From Kaistella polysaccharea (lineage in GTDB: Bacteria; Bacteroidota; Bacteroidia; Flavobacteriales; Weeksellaceae): a stretch of 64,000 nucleotides of DNA. The stretch lies in the NCBI RefSeq assembly GCF_020410745.1, contig NZ_CP084528.1:124001-188000 (forward strand), read 5' to 3'. The notes beneath the pieces were generated by a model. The model was not told the DNA's origin. It saw only the letters and a list, made by a program, of their open reading frames with translations, and ran no database searches. The position numbers were made by a program, and so were the translations under genes. Of this stretch, positions 50,139 through 59,197 are shown one piece after another (position 1 is the stretch's first letter; every line of letters begins with the position of its first letter).

Positions 50139-51566
50139 ATGAATTCCTACAAAAATCCTCTTGAAGAACGCTATTCAAGTGAGGAAATGCTTTATAATTT
50201 CTCTCCCAATAATAAGTTTCGAAACTGGCGAAAGTTGTGGATTGCCTTAGCCGAAATTGAAAAAGATTTAGGTCTTGATATTTCTGACGAGCAAATTGCA
50301 CAGTTGAAAGAAAATTCGGAAGAAATAGATTACGATAAAGCAGCAGAGTATGAAAAAAAATTCCGTCACGACGTGATGGCGCATGTTCACACGTATGGCG
50401 ACGCTGCTCCTTTGGCAAAAGGAATCATTCATCTTGGAGCCACTTCGGCTTTTGTTGGCGATAATACCGACTTGATTCAAATGCGCGACGGTCTTCTGTT
50501 GATCAGAAAACAATTGGTCAATGTGATGAAAAATCTGGCTGATTTCGCTCTTCAATACAATGATTTGCCAACTTTAGGTTTTACGCATTATCAACCTGCA
50601 CAATTAACAACTGTTGGAAAACGGGCCACTTTATGGTTGCAGTCTTTGGTTTTAGATTTTGAAGAATTAGAATTTTTCATTCAAACTTTGAGATTTAGAG
50701 GCGTGAAAGGAACAACCGGAACTGCCGCAAGTTTTTTAGAGTTATTTGATGGTGATTATACGAAAGTAAAACATTTGGATAAAGAACTTTCAAAACGTTT
50801 TGGTTTTGATAAAGTCTTTGGTGTTTCCGGACAAACTTACGATCGTAAAATTGATGCGAAAGTCGTTGCATTGCTTTCTAATATTGCACAGTCTGCTCAT
50901 AAATTTTCAAATGACTTAAGACTTTTACAGAATTTAAAAGAAATTGAAGAACCTTTCGAGAAAAATCAGATTGGTTCATCTGCGATGGCTTACAAACGAA
51001 ATCCAATGCGTTCAGAAAGAATCGGAGCCTTGGCAAAATTCGTGATGTCATTGTCTACAAGTTCCGCAATGGTGGCTTCTACACAATGGTTTGAAAGAAC
51101 TTTGGATGATTCTGCTAATAAAAGATTAACTATTCCACAATCTTTTCTAGCCGTCGATGCAATTCTATTAATTTGGAATAATATCATGAACGGAATCGTG
51201 GTTTACGAAAATAGAATTCAGAAGCATATTATGGATGAACTTCCATTTATGGCGACCGAATATATCATTATGGAAGAAGTGAAATCTGGCGGTGACCGTC
51301 AGGAAATTCATGAGACCATCCGCATTCATTCTATGGAAGCGAGTAAAAAGGTAAAAGAAGAAGGCAAAGAAAATGATTTGATCGCTAGGATCATGAACGA
51401 CACTTCAATGAAAATGGATAAATCTAAATTAAGAGAAGTCCTCGACCCAAAAAACTTCATTGGATTCGCGCCAATTCAAACTGAAGAGTTTATCGAAAAT
51501 GAGGTAAATCCAATTCTGCAAAAGTATGCCGACTTAATCGGGTTAAAAGCCGACCTTAAAGTTTAA
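50139..51566 (+). CDS. purB: Adenylosuccinate lyase
   Basis: A 475-residue lyase acting twice in purine synthesis (SAICAR to AICAR, and adenylosuccinate to AMP). The family signature is GSSAMAYKRNPMRSERI (279-295); other blocks are HLGATSAFVGDNTDL and TLGFTHYQPAQLTTVGKR. The longer type of PurB, related to the animal enzyme. It has its own promoter and terminator, ahead of purL. Confidence 0.96.
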   Translation: MNSYKNPLEERYSSEEMLYNFSPNNKFRNWRKLWIALAEIEKDLGLDISDEQIAQLKENSEEIDYDKAAEYEKKFRHDVMAHVHTYGDAAPLAKGIIHLGATSAFVGDNTDLIQMRDGLLLIRKQLVNVMKNLADFALQYNDLPTLGFTHYQPAQLTTVGKRATLWLQSLVLDFEELEFFIQTLRFRGVKGTTGTAASFLELFDGDYTKVKHLDKELSKRFGFDKVFGVSGQTYDRKIDAKVVALLSNIAQSAHKFSNDLRLLQNLKEIEEPFEKNQIGSSAMAYKRNPMRSERIGALAKFVMSLSTSSAMVASTQWFERTLDDSANKRLTIPQSFLAVDAILLIWNNIMNGIVVYENRIQKHIMDELPFMATEYIIMEEVKSGGDRQEIHETIRIHSMEASKKVKEEGKENDLIARIMNDTSMKMDKSKLREVLDPKNFIGFAPIQTEEFIENEVNPILQKYADLIGLKADLKV

Positions 51567-51572
51567 ATTTTT

Positions 51573-51605
51573 AATGCAGTCTTTTTGGCTGCATTTTTTT
51601 TAGTG
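51573..51605 (+). terminator. Intrinsic terminator of purB
   Basis: Stem AATGCAG / CTGCATT (51573-51579, 51589-51595) with a 9-base loop and T residues. Confidence 0.85.
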
Positions 51606-51630
51606 ATTTTTCCCAATAATTTCATATTGA

Positions 51631-51680
51631 CAAAGTCCCAGCGGGACGCTTTACTAAAGAATAGGATAAAATCCTATTTA
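51631..51680. repeat. Two-hairpin intergenic element upstream of purL
   Basis: GTCCC-AGC-GGGAC (51635-51647) and AATAGGAT-AAA-ATCCTATT (51660-51678) stand back to back, ending 14 bases before the purL ATG. The 'CCCAGCGGGAC' string resembles multi-copy intergenic repeats I associate with flavobacterial genomes. It might equally be a local leader structure. Copy number cannot be judged here. Confidence 0.45.
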
Positions 51681-51692
51681 TAAAAATTAAAA

Positions 51693-54600
51693 ATGAAAAA
51701 AAGAATCTTCGTAGAAAAAAAAGGAATTTTCGATGTTGAAAGTCCCAAAGTTTTTGATGAAATAAAAAATATCGTTCCGACCATTAAAGATGTAAAAGTT
51801 TATAATGTGTACGATGTTTTCGGTGTTAATGATGATGAATTTTCAAAAGTCATCAACAGTACTTTCGTAGATCCGGTGACCGATATTTTGCATGAAGAGA
51901 ATCCGGCAAAAAGCACTCATTTCGCGACCGAATATTTACCGGGACAATACGATCAGCGTGCAGATTCAGCACAACAGTGTATTGCGTTATTGACTGAAAA
52001 TGAGAACGGTAAAGTAAGAAGTGGAAAACTCATCGAATTATTCGGAGTTTCTGAATCTGATGTAGAAGTCATTAAAAATCATTTAATTAATAAAGTTGAA
52101 TCTCAGGTTAAAGATTTATCGAAGTTAGAAATCCCAGCGGAAGAAACGCCTGATCCGGTTATTATTCATGAAGGTTTCACTGATTTTTCTACTGAAGAAT
52201 TAAAAGCGTTTTACGACAACCATGGTTTTGCTTTAGATATTGATGATTTAGAATTTATTCAAAATTATTTTAAAACTGAAAACAGAAATCCAACCGAAAC
52301 AGAACTTAAAGTTCTGGATACTTATTGGAGCGACCATTGCCGACATACCACTTTTGAAACTGAATTGACTGATATTCAGTTTAATGATTCTTTTAAATCA
52401 ACTTTAGAAACGATATTTAATGATTATTTAGACAAGAGAAAATTCTTGGGCCGAGAATCGAAACCAGTTTCTTTGATGGATTTGGCGACGGTTTGTGCAA
52501 GATATTTTCATAAGACTGGTAAACTGGAAAACCTTGTGGTTTCAGATGAAATAAATGCCTGTACGATTGAGATAGAAGCAGAATTCGACGGTAAGAAAGA
52601 ACCATGGTACTTGTTATTTAAAAATGAAACCCATAATCACCCAACCGAAATTGAACCTTTCGGTGGTGCCTCAACTTGTTTAGGCGGTGCAATTCGTGAT
52701 CCTTTGTCTGGTCGTGCTTTCGTCTATCAGGCGATGCGTTTGTCCGGAGCGGCAAATGTTTTAGAGCCTATTTCTGAAACATTAGCAGGTAAACTTCCAC
52801 AAAGAACAATTACGAAGCAAGCCGCAAATGGTTATTCATCTTATGGAAATCAAATTGGTTTAGCCACAACTTCAGTCAATGAAATTTACCACGATGGCTA
52901 CAAAGCAAAACGAATGGAAGTTGGTTTTGTCGTTGGAGCCGTTAAAAAAGATTGGGTGAAAAGAGAGCAACCTCAAAATGGTGATCTCGTCATTTTATTA
53001 GGTGGCGCAACTGGTAGAGATGGAGTAGGCGGTGCAAGTGGAAGTTCGAAAGTGCAGGATGAAACCTCGATTCACACGTTGTCAACCGAAGTTCAGAAAG
53101 GAAATGCAGTGGAAGAACGTAAAATTCAAAGACTCTTTAGAAATCCGGAAGTAACGACTTTAATTAAAAAATCAAACGATTTTGGTGCGGGCGGAGTTTC
53201 GGTTGCAATTGGCGAAATTGCTGATTCACTGGAAATTAACCTAGACATCTTGCCTTTAAAATATGAAGGCTTGAATGGAACTGAACTGGCAATTTCTGAA
53301 TCACAGGAAAGAATGGCAGTTGTTATTGAAGCGAAAGACAAAGAAAAATTCATCACATTCTGTGAAAAGGAAAATATAAAAGCCGTAGAAGTTGCGAAAG
53401 TAACCGATTCGGGCAGAATGCAAATGTTCTGGCAGGGAAATAAAATCGTTGATTTAAGCCGAGCGTTTTTAGATACGAATGGTCGTGCGAAAACCCAGCA
53501 TGCTGAAGTTTCACACTTGCAACCAATTGAAAATGAGATTATAAAGTTTAATGAAGAGAGTTTCTTCAAAATACTTTCTGATAAAAATGTTGCTTCCCAA
53601 AAAGGTTTGGCAGAAATGTTCGATGCATCTGTAGGCGGAACCTCAGTAGCAATGCCATTTGGCGGAAAACATCAGTTAACTGAAATGGAAGGAAGTGTTC
53701 AAACCTTGCCAATTTTAAATGCTAAAAACATCGAAACGGTTTCTTTGGCAAGTTGGGGATTTGATGCTGATATATCGTCTCAAAACTCTTTGGTTGGCGC
53801 TGCTAATGCCGTAGTTGAAAGTGTGGCTAAGATTGTTGCCATGGGCGGTGATTATAAAAACATCCGTTTGAGTTTCCAAGAGTATTTTGAGAAGTTAGGA
53901 AATCAGCCGGAGAAGTGGGGGAAACCGTTGGCTTCTTTGCTTGGAGCGTATGATGCGCAGATGAATTTCGAATTGGCTGCGATTGGTGGTAAGGATTCCA
54001 TGAGTGGAAGTTTCCAGGATATTCACGTTCCACCGACCTTGATTTCTTTTGCTTGTGCGAACGGAGAAAAGAAACATATCATTTCACCGGAGTTCAAAAA
54101 AGCCGGAAATAAACTATACTTATTTAACTATATTTCTCAAGAAAATGGAATGCCGAATTATGGAGATTTGAAACAGATTTTCGAATTTATATTTGAAAAT
54201 ATCAAGTCGAAAAAGATTGTTTCAGTGAAGACGATTAAAGAGGGTGGAATTGCAGTTGCTCTTGCGAAAATGAGTTTTGGTAATCATCTTGGAGCAGAAA
54301 TTAAAGTAGATGAAGATTTACTATTAACAAAGAATATTGGAAGTTTAATCATAGAAAGTTCAGAGGATTTAGAAAATGATTTACTTCAAGTTATTGGTGA
54401 AGTCTCAAATTTTAATAAACTGAAAATCAGAAGTTTTGAATTTAATATTGAAAAATTACTTGAAGTATGGAAAGGAACTTTCGAAGAACTTTTTGCGACG
54501 AAAGAAAAACATAAAATGGTTGTTGAAATTGATTCAAAATTGAATTCAATTCAGCCGAGAACGATTCATATTTTAAAACATCAATTGGCAAGACCGAAAG

Positions 54601-55382
54601 TTTTTGCACCGGTTTTTCCGGGAACAAATTGTGAATATGAAACTCAGAATGCCTTTAGAAAAGAAGGTGCTGAAGTTTCAGGATTGCCACTAATTAATCT
54701 CAATCATCAACTTTTAAATGAAAGTTTAGATGCCTGGATTTCGGAAATTAATCAGTCTCAAATTTTAGTTTTATCGGGTGGTTTTTCTGCCGGAGATGAA
54801 CCCGATGGTTCTGCGAAATTCATCGTCAATGTTTTGAAAAACGAGAAGATGAAAAATGCAGTTCATCAACTATTGGAACGGGACGGAATGATACTCGGAA
54901 TTTGTAACGGTTTCCAGGCCTTGGTAAAATCTGGATTGTTGCCTTATGGTGAGATTCGGGATTTAAATGCAGATTCGCCGACTTTAGCACATAACGCAAT
55001 TGGACGCCATATTTCTCAAATGGTTGATGTGAAAGTCATCAATGACGATTCACCTTGGTTAAAAGGAATGAAAGATCAGGTCTTCACAATTCCAATTTCA
55101 CACGGTGAAGGACGTTTTATGGCTTCGGAAAAGTTGATTCAGGAATTGTACGAAAACGGTCAGATTGCAACGCAATATATCGATCATGATGGAAACATTG
55201 CACACGGAATGCCGTTCAATCCAAATAACTCACTGTTCGGAATTGAAGGAATCACTTCAAAATCTGGAAAAATATTTGGAAGAATGGGCCATCCGGAAAG
55301 ATATGCCGAAGGGTTGATGAAGAATATTCCAACAGCGAATTATCATAATATCTTTAAAAACGGAGTTGAGTATTTTAAATAA
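51693..55382 (+). CDS. purL: Phosphoribosylformylglycinamidine synthase, single-chain
   Basis: A 1229-residue enzyme converting FGAR to FGAM with glutamine and ATP. It contains the N-terminal PurS-like part, a linker, two AIRS-like halves (ETHNHPTEIEPFGGASTCLGG; 'FDASVGGTSVAMPFGGKHQL') and a C-terminal class I glutaminase with catalytic Cys1071 in GICNGFQALV, and HPERYAEG supplying His and Glu. Long-form PurL as in enterics. It is followed, not by another pur gene, but by the satD-DUF3307 pair. Confidence 0.97.
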   Translation: MKKRIFVEKKGIFDVESPKVFDEIKNIVPTIKDVKVYNVYDVFGVNDDEFSKVINSTFVDPVTDILHEENPAKSTHFATEYLPGQYDQRADSAQQCIALLTENENGKVRSGKLIELFGVSESDVEVIKNHLINKVESQVKDLSKLEIPAEETPDPVIIHEGFTDFSTEELKAFYDNHGFALDIDDLEFIQNYFKTENRNPTETELKVLDTYWSDHCRHTTFETELTDIQFNDSFKSTLETIFNDYLDKRKFLGRESKPVSLMDLATVCARYFHKTGKLENLVVSDEINACTIEIEAEFDGKKEPWYLLFKNETHNHPTEIEPFGGASTCLGGAIRDPLSGRAFVYQAMRLSGAANVLEPISETLAGKLPQRTITKQAANGYSSYGNQIGLATTSVNEIYHDGYKAKRMEVGFVVGAVKKDWVKREQPQNGDLVILLGGATGRDGVGGASGSSKVQDETSIHTLSTEVQKGNAVEERKIQRLFRNPEVTTLIKKSNDFGAGGVSVAIGEIADSLEINLDILPLKYEGLNGTELAISESQERMAVVIEAKDKEKFITFCEKENIKAVEVAKVTDSGRMQMFWQGNKIVDLSRAFLDTNGRAKTQHAEVSHLQPIENEIIKFNEESFFKILSDKNVASQKGLAEMFDASVGGTSVAMPFGGKHQLTEMEGSVQTLPILNAKNIETVSLASWGFDADISSQNSLVGAANAVVESVAKIVAMGGDYKNIRLSFQEYFEKLGNQPEKWGKPLASLLGAYDAQMNFELAAIGGKDSMSGSFQDIHVPPTLISFACANGEKKHIISPEFKKAGNKLYLFNYISQENGMPNYGDLKQIFEFIFENIKSKKIVSVKTIKEGGIAVALAKMSFGNHLGAEIKVDEDLLLTKNIGSLIIESSEDLENDLLQVIGEVSNFNKLKIRSFEFNIEKLLEVWKGTFEELFATKEKHKMVVEIDSKLNSIQPRTIHILKHQLARPKVFAPVFPGTNCEYETQNAFRKEGAEVSGLPLINLNHQLLNESLDAWISEINQSQILVLSGGFSAGDEPDGSAKFIVNVLKNEKMKNAVHQLLERDGMILGICNGFQALVKSGLLPYGEIRDLNADSPTLAHNAIGRHISQMVDVKVINDDSPWLKGMKDQVFTIPISHGEGRFMASEKLIQELYENGQIATQYIDHDGNIAHGMPFNPNNSLFGIEGITSKSGKIFGRMGHPERYAEGLMKNIPTANYHNIFKNGVEYFK

Positions 55383-55417
55383 TATCAATTATAATTTAAA
55401 GAAACAAAAGATTTAAT

Positions 55418-55541
55418 TATAAGTCATTTCGCTTATATTGAGCAAATATTAGTAAAATGACTTATATTTTAGTTTAAATTTTAACAAAACATTATAAGGT
55501 GTTTGCCTTATATTTTTAATTTATAAGTATTATTGCTTATA
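55418..55541. promoter_or_regulatory. Four operator-like palindromes upstream of satD
   Basis: Four sites share the form TATAAG-N8-CTTATA: 55418-55437, 55447-55466 (left half TATTAG, one mismatch), 55493-55512 and 55522-55541. Start-to-start distances are 29, 46 and 29 bases, so two pairs with equal internal spacing. The N8 cores are unrelated, as expected of protein-binding and not of a simple sequence repeat. The last site overlaps the -7 element. The downstream gene ends in a helix-turn-helix, so autoregulation is the natural reading (inference). Confidence 0.75.
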
Positions 55542-55545
55542 TTTG
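55538..55545 (+). promoter_or_regulatory. -7 promoter element of satD-DUF3307
   Basis: TATATTTG, exact TAnnTTTG match, four bases before the ATG, and partly inside the fourth palindrome. The mRNA would be leaderless, and a bound repressor would block it. Confidence 0.5.
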
Positions 55546-55549
55546 CAAC

Positions 55550-56155
55550 ATGATTGCGATTATCACTGGAGATATTATTAATTCTCAAAAATCTGATGTT
55601 GAAACATGGCTTCCAAAATTGAAAGATTTAATGGGAACGTGGTCAACAACCCCCCAAAATTGGGAAGTATACCGAGGCGATGAGTTTCAATTAAAATGCA
55701 GTGTAGATCAGGTGTTCCACAGAGCACTTCTTTTAAAATCGCTCATAAGAAGTTTTGAAAATTTGGACGTTCGTCTTGCCATCGGGATTGGAAATGAAGT
55801 TTTTCAATCTGAAAAAATTACCGAATCAAACGGTTCTGCTTACGTGAATTCAGGAAGATTATTGACCGACATCAAATCTCAGGGAAGAACATTGGCCATA
55901 CAAACGGAAAATGAAAAAGTAAACAGAGATCTGAATATCCTTTTCAAATGGGCTTCCATTGATTTTGATAACTGGACCGTTGCAACCGCAGAAATAATTC
56001 ATCAGTTATTATGCAATTCAGAATTAACGCAGGACGACCTTGCAAAAGAATTGAATATCACACAATCATCAGTAAGTCAACGGCTTAAGAGAGCAAACTT
56101 CGACTTGATACACGAAACCGATCAGTTTTTCAGAAAAAAAATATCAGAATTATAA
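55550..56155 (+). CDS. SatD family protein with C-terminal helix-turn-helix
   Basis: A 201-residue protein matching the SatD family (named after a gene of the Streptococcus mutans acid-tolerance locus; function unknown). Residues 1-130 hold ITGDIINSQKSD at the start and VYRGDEFQLKC at about 41-51, two acidic motifs placed like those in the palm domains of GGDEF or cyclase proteins, an inference from spacing only. Residues about 158-188 form a helix-turn-helix (LTQDDLAKELNITQSSVSQR) that could bind the four upstream palindromes. The DUF3307 gene starts directly after its stop with no gap. Confidence 0.85.
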   Translation: MIAIITGDIINSQKSDVETWLPKLKDLMGTWSTTPQNWEVYRGDEFQLKCSVDQVFHRALLLKSLIRSFENLDVRLAIGIGNEVFQSEKITESNGSAYVNSGRLLTDIKSQGRTLAIQTENEKVNRDLNILFKWASIDFDNWTVATAEIIHQLLCNSELTQDDLAKELNITQSSVSQRLKRANFDLIHETDQFFRKKISEL

Positions 56156-56857
56156 ATGATTTTTATTCCTCTCATATTGGCACATTTATTAGGAGATTTT
56201 ATTCTTCAGCCTAATTCCTGGGTGGCTGATAAAGAGAAGAAAAAGGGCGGAAGTATCTATTTATATATTCATATTCTTTTACACACCATTCTCGCTTTTG
56301 TATTTTTATGGGATCGTAATTTGTGGTGGATTGCTTTAATAATAGGTGTTACCCATTTTTTAATTGATTGGGCAAAACTTCAATTTCAAACTGCTAAGAC
56401 GAAAAGAACCTGGTTTTTTATTGATCAAATCGCACATCTTTTAGTAATCGGAGTGATGTCAATTATCTATTTTCCTTTTTTCAGATGGGAAGATTTATTT
56501 AATCACAGAACGCTGCAACTCATCACCGCTTTGGTTTTTCTCACGGTTCCATCTTCCATTCTAATAAAAACGGTAATCTCAATCTGGACGCCCGTTACGG
56601 TAGAACACAGTAAAATACAGACAGAATCCCTAGTCAATGCGGGAAAATACATTGGAATTCTTGAAAGACTTTTAGTTTTCATCTTTATCCTCGTGAATCA
56701 TTGGGAAGGCGTGGGATTTATGATTGCCGCAAAATCAGTTTTTCGGTTTAGCGATTTAGCCGAAGCAAAACAGAGAAAGCTGACAGAATATGTCTTGATA
56801 GGAACTTTGCTAAGTTTTGGAATCGCGGTTCTAACAGGAATTTTAGTTAAAATATAG
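56156..56857 (+). CDS. DUF3307 membrane protein
   Basis: A 233-residue inner-membrane protein with about six helices, opening with PLILAHLLGDFILQPNSWVADK, the DUF3307 signature, in which an Asp lies inside the first helix. The HILLHTILAF and VTHFLIDWAK segments add His and Asp residues in or near the membrane, suggesting ion or metal handling or catalysis, but no function is known. It adjoins satD (stop and start touch), and the pairing recurs in other genomes as far as I recall. It is followed 27 bases on by purC. Confidence 0.85.
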   Translation: MIFIPLILAHLLGDFILQPNSWVADKEKKKGGSIYLYIHILLHTILAFVFLWDRNLWWIALIIGVTHFLIDWAKLQFQTAKTKRTWFFIDQIAHLLVIGVMSIIYFPFFRWEDLFNHRTLQLITALVFLTVPSSILIKTVISIWTPVTVEHSKIQTESLVNAGKYIGILERLLVFIFILVNHWEGVGFMIAAKSVFRFSDLAEAKQRKLTEYVLIGTLLSFGIAVLTGILVKI

Positions 56858-56884
56858 AAAGTAAAATTTAATAAAAAATTAAAA

Positions 56885-57604
56885 ATGACAAAAGGAGCAA
56901 TGCTTTATGAAGGAAAAGCAAAGCAGGTTTTTGAAACCGATAATCCAAATGAAGTGATTGTCCGTTTTAAAGATGATGCAACCGCTTTCAATGCACAGAA
57001 AAGAGGTAATGTAGACCTCAAAGGTGAAATGAACAATGCGATTACAACATTGATTTTTGAATATCTGAACAAAAAAGGTATTCCAACCCATTTCATCAAG
57101 AAAATAGATGAAAGAGAACAGCTCGTTAAAAAAGTGCGTATTATTCCTTTAGAAATGGTTGTTCGAAACTATTCCGCAGGAAGCATGGCGCAACGCCTGG
57201 GTGTGGCTGAAGGAATAAAATCTCCCGTTACAATCTTTGATATTTGTTATAAGAGAGATGATCTTGGAGATCCACTCATCAATGATCATCACGCAGTTTT
57301 TCTAGGTGCAGCGACTTATGAAGAACTTGATGCAATGTATGAATTGACCTCAGATATTAATGATATCTTAATTGAACTTTTTGATGAAATGAATATCATA
57401 TTGGTGGATTTTAAAATTGAACTGGGTAAAGATTCAAACGGCAAAATAATTTTGGCGGATGAGATTTCCCCTGATACCTGCAGACTTTGGGACAAAGACA
57501 CCATGAAAAAACTCGATAAAGACCGATTCAGACGAGATTTAGGTGAAGTTACCGAAGCATATGTAGAAATTTATGAACGGTTAAAAAAAGTTTTAAACAA
57601 ATAA
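56885..57604 (+). CDS. purC: SAICAR synthase
   Basis: A 239-residue ATP-grasp-like enzyme joining CAIR and aspartate. [14 protein letters not shown] is the glycine-rich nucleotide loop, then '[20 protein letters not shown]', [14 protein letters not shown] and [14 protein letters not shown] complete the family. It lies between DUF3307 and purF on the same strand and may be transcribed with satD or from an internal promoter that I do not see. Confidence 0.96.
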   Translation: MTKGAMLYEGKAKQVFETDNPNEVIVRFKDDATAFNAQKRGNVDLKGEMNNAITTLIFEYLNKKGIPTHFIKKIDEREQLVKKVRIIPLEMVVRNYSAGSMAQRLGVAEGIKSPVTIFDICYKRDDLGDPLINDHHAVFLGAATYEELDAMYELTSDINDILIELFDEMNIILVDFKIELGKDSNGKIILADEISPDTCRLWDKDTMKKLDKDRFRRDLGEVTEAYVEIYERLKKVLNK

Positions 57605-57612
57605 AAAACCTT

Positions 57613-57646
57613 ACTCCCTTTCCGTTGGAGAGGGTTGGGGTGAGGA
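57613..57646. repeat. Short GC-rich hairpin element between purC and purF
   Basis: CCCTTTCC / GGAGAGGG forms an 8-base stem with one G-U pair and a 4-base loop or less, followed by TTGGGGTGAGG. The string closely resembles a 'CCCTCTCC..GGAGAGGG-TTGGGGTGAGG' motif I recall as a dispersed intergenic repeat in Bacteroidota. It forces the purF frame to look longer upstream through a TTG (57625), which I reject as start. Confidence 0.55.
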
Positions 57647-57651
57647 TAAAA

Positions 57652-59139
57652 ATGAAAGATTTAAATCAACACAGAGAAGATTATTTAAACCATTTTAAAG
57701 ATAATGTTTACGAGCGCAACATTCTAAAAAAAGACGATCCCTTCGATGCACCGCAGGAAGAATGTGGCATTTTCGGACTTTATTCTGATAATGATTTGGA
57801 TACATTTTCACTCTCCCAGTTTGGTCTTTTTGCTTTGCAGCATCGTGGTCAGGAAGCTTGTGGAATTTCAGTAATGAATCACGGTAAGATTTTCAACATC
57901 AAAGATGAAGGTTTGGTGCTGGATGTGTACAAAGAAATTCGGGAGCCAGAAACCTTTATGGGAAATTCTGCAATCGGACACACGAGATATACCACCGCAG
58001 GAGACAAGAAAAAATATAATTTCCAGCCATTTTTTGCCAAAAACGAATACGATCAGATTATTCTATCGATTGCACATAATGGAAATTTAACCAATGCTAA
58101 ACAGTTAAAAAGGGAATTAGAAGCTGAAGGCGTCGTTTTTAAAGCAACTTCTGACTCCGAAGTTATTTTAAGATTGATTCAAAAAAATCTGGATTTAGGT
58201 TTACGCGGCGCCATTAAAACGACCATGGAAAAAATCGAAGGTGCGTATTCTGTTGTAGGAATGACCCGTAATAAATTTTTCGCATTTCGTGATTTTCATG
58301 GAATTCGTCCTCTTGTTTTGGGAGCAATCGATGAGAAAACCTATGTTGTTGCTTCGGAATCTGTTGCTTTGGATGCCGTAGGAGCACAATATGTTCGGGA
58401 CATTTTGCCCGGAGAAATTGTCTACACCAATGAAAATGAAACGGGTTTACATAGCTTTTTGGTAAAAGAAAACTGCGAAAAAAGAATTTGCGCTTTTGAA
58501 TACATCTATTTTGCGCGCCCGGATTCTATCATGGAAGGAATAAATGTTCACGAAATTCGAGAAAAATCTGGAGCGAAAATCTGGGAACAGGCGCCGGTTG
58601 AAGCTGACATTGTAATCGGCGTACCAGATTCTGGCGTGCCTGCAGCAATCGGTTTTTCTATTGCATCTGGAATTCCTTTTCGGCCAGTTTTGATTAAGAA
58701 CAGATATATCGGCCGAAGCTTTATCGTTCCTACACAGGAAATGCGGGAACGTATTGTAAATCTTAAACTCAATCCTATTGTTTCGGAAATTAAAGGAAAG
58801 CGCGTCGTGATTATTGATGATTCTATCGTTCGTGGTACCACTTCAAAACGTTTGGTGAAAATATTAAAAGAGGCGGGCGTGAAGGAAATCCATTTCCGTA
58901 GTGTATCTCCGCCAATCATCGCGCCGTGTTATTTGGGAATTGATACACCATCGAAGGACGATTTAATTTCAGCAAATATGAGCGTAGAAGAACTTCGAAA
59001 ATATTTGGGTGTTGATACGCTTGAATTCCTAAGTATGGATAATCTTAAAGTTATTCTTGGCAGTTCTAATCACTGTTTTGGTTGCTTCACGGAAGAATAT
59101 CCGGTTCCGAAAGGTGACGATAGAGATTTGTTTGAATAA
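57652..59139 (+). CDS. purF: Amidophosphoribosyltransferase
   Basis: A 495-residue enzyme that opens purine synthesis by moving glutamine nitrogen onto PRPP. The glutaminase nucleophile is Cys38 in EECGIFGLY, followed by QHRGQEACGIS, and the PRPP loop is VVIIDDSIVRGTTSKR. The 37 residues before Cys38 must be removed for an N-terminal Cys enzyme to work; this propeptide is longer than the 11 residues of the B. subtilis enzyme. Cysteines near the C-terminus (NHCFGCF) could belong to an Fe-S cluster as in the Bacillus type. Start at the ATG, 57652. Confidence 0.95.
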   Translation: MKDLNQHREDYLNHFKDNVYERNILKKDDPFDAPQEECGIFGLYSDNDLDTFSLSQFGLFALQHRGQEACGISVMNHGKIFNIKDEGLVLDVYKEIREPETFMGNSAIGHTRYTTAGDKKKYNFQPFFAKNEYDQIILSIAHNGNLTNAKQLKRELEAEGVVFKATSDSEVILRLIQKNLDLGLRGAIKTTMEKIEGAYSVVGMTRNKFFAFRDFHGIRPLVLGAIDEKTYVVASESVALDAVGAQYVRDILPGEIVYTNENETGLHSFLVKENCEKRICAFEYIYFARPDSIMEGINVHEIREKSGAKIWEQAPVEADIVIGVPDSGVPAAIGFSIASGIPFRPVLIKNRYIGRSFIVPTQEMRERIVNLKLNPIVSEIKGKRVVIIDDSIVRGTTSKRLVKILKEAGVKEIHFRSVSPPIIAPCYLGIDTPSKDDLISANMSVEELRKYLGVDTLEFLSMDNLKVILGSSNHCFGCFTEEYPVPKGDDRDLFE

Positions 59140-59141
59140 AA

Positions 59142-59171
59142 AAAAGGTTGGGAAAAAATTCCCAACCTTTT
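59142..59171. terminator. Bidirectional terminator between purF and the barrel gene
   Basis: Thirteen-base stem AAAAGGTTGGGAA / TTCCCAACCTTTT (59142-59154, 59159-59171) with a 4-base loop and A/T runs on both sides. Confidence 0.9.
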
Positions 59172-59197
59172 AACTGATATATATGAAGTGTTTTTTC

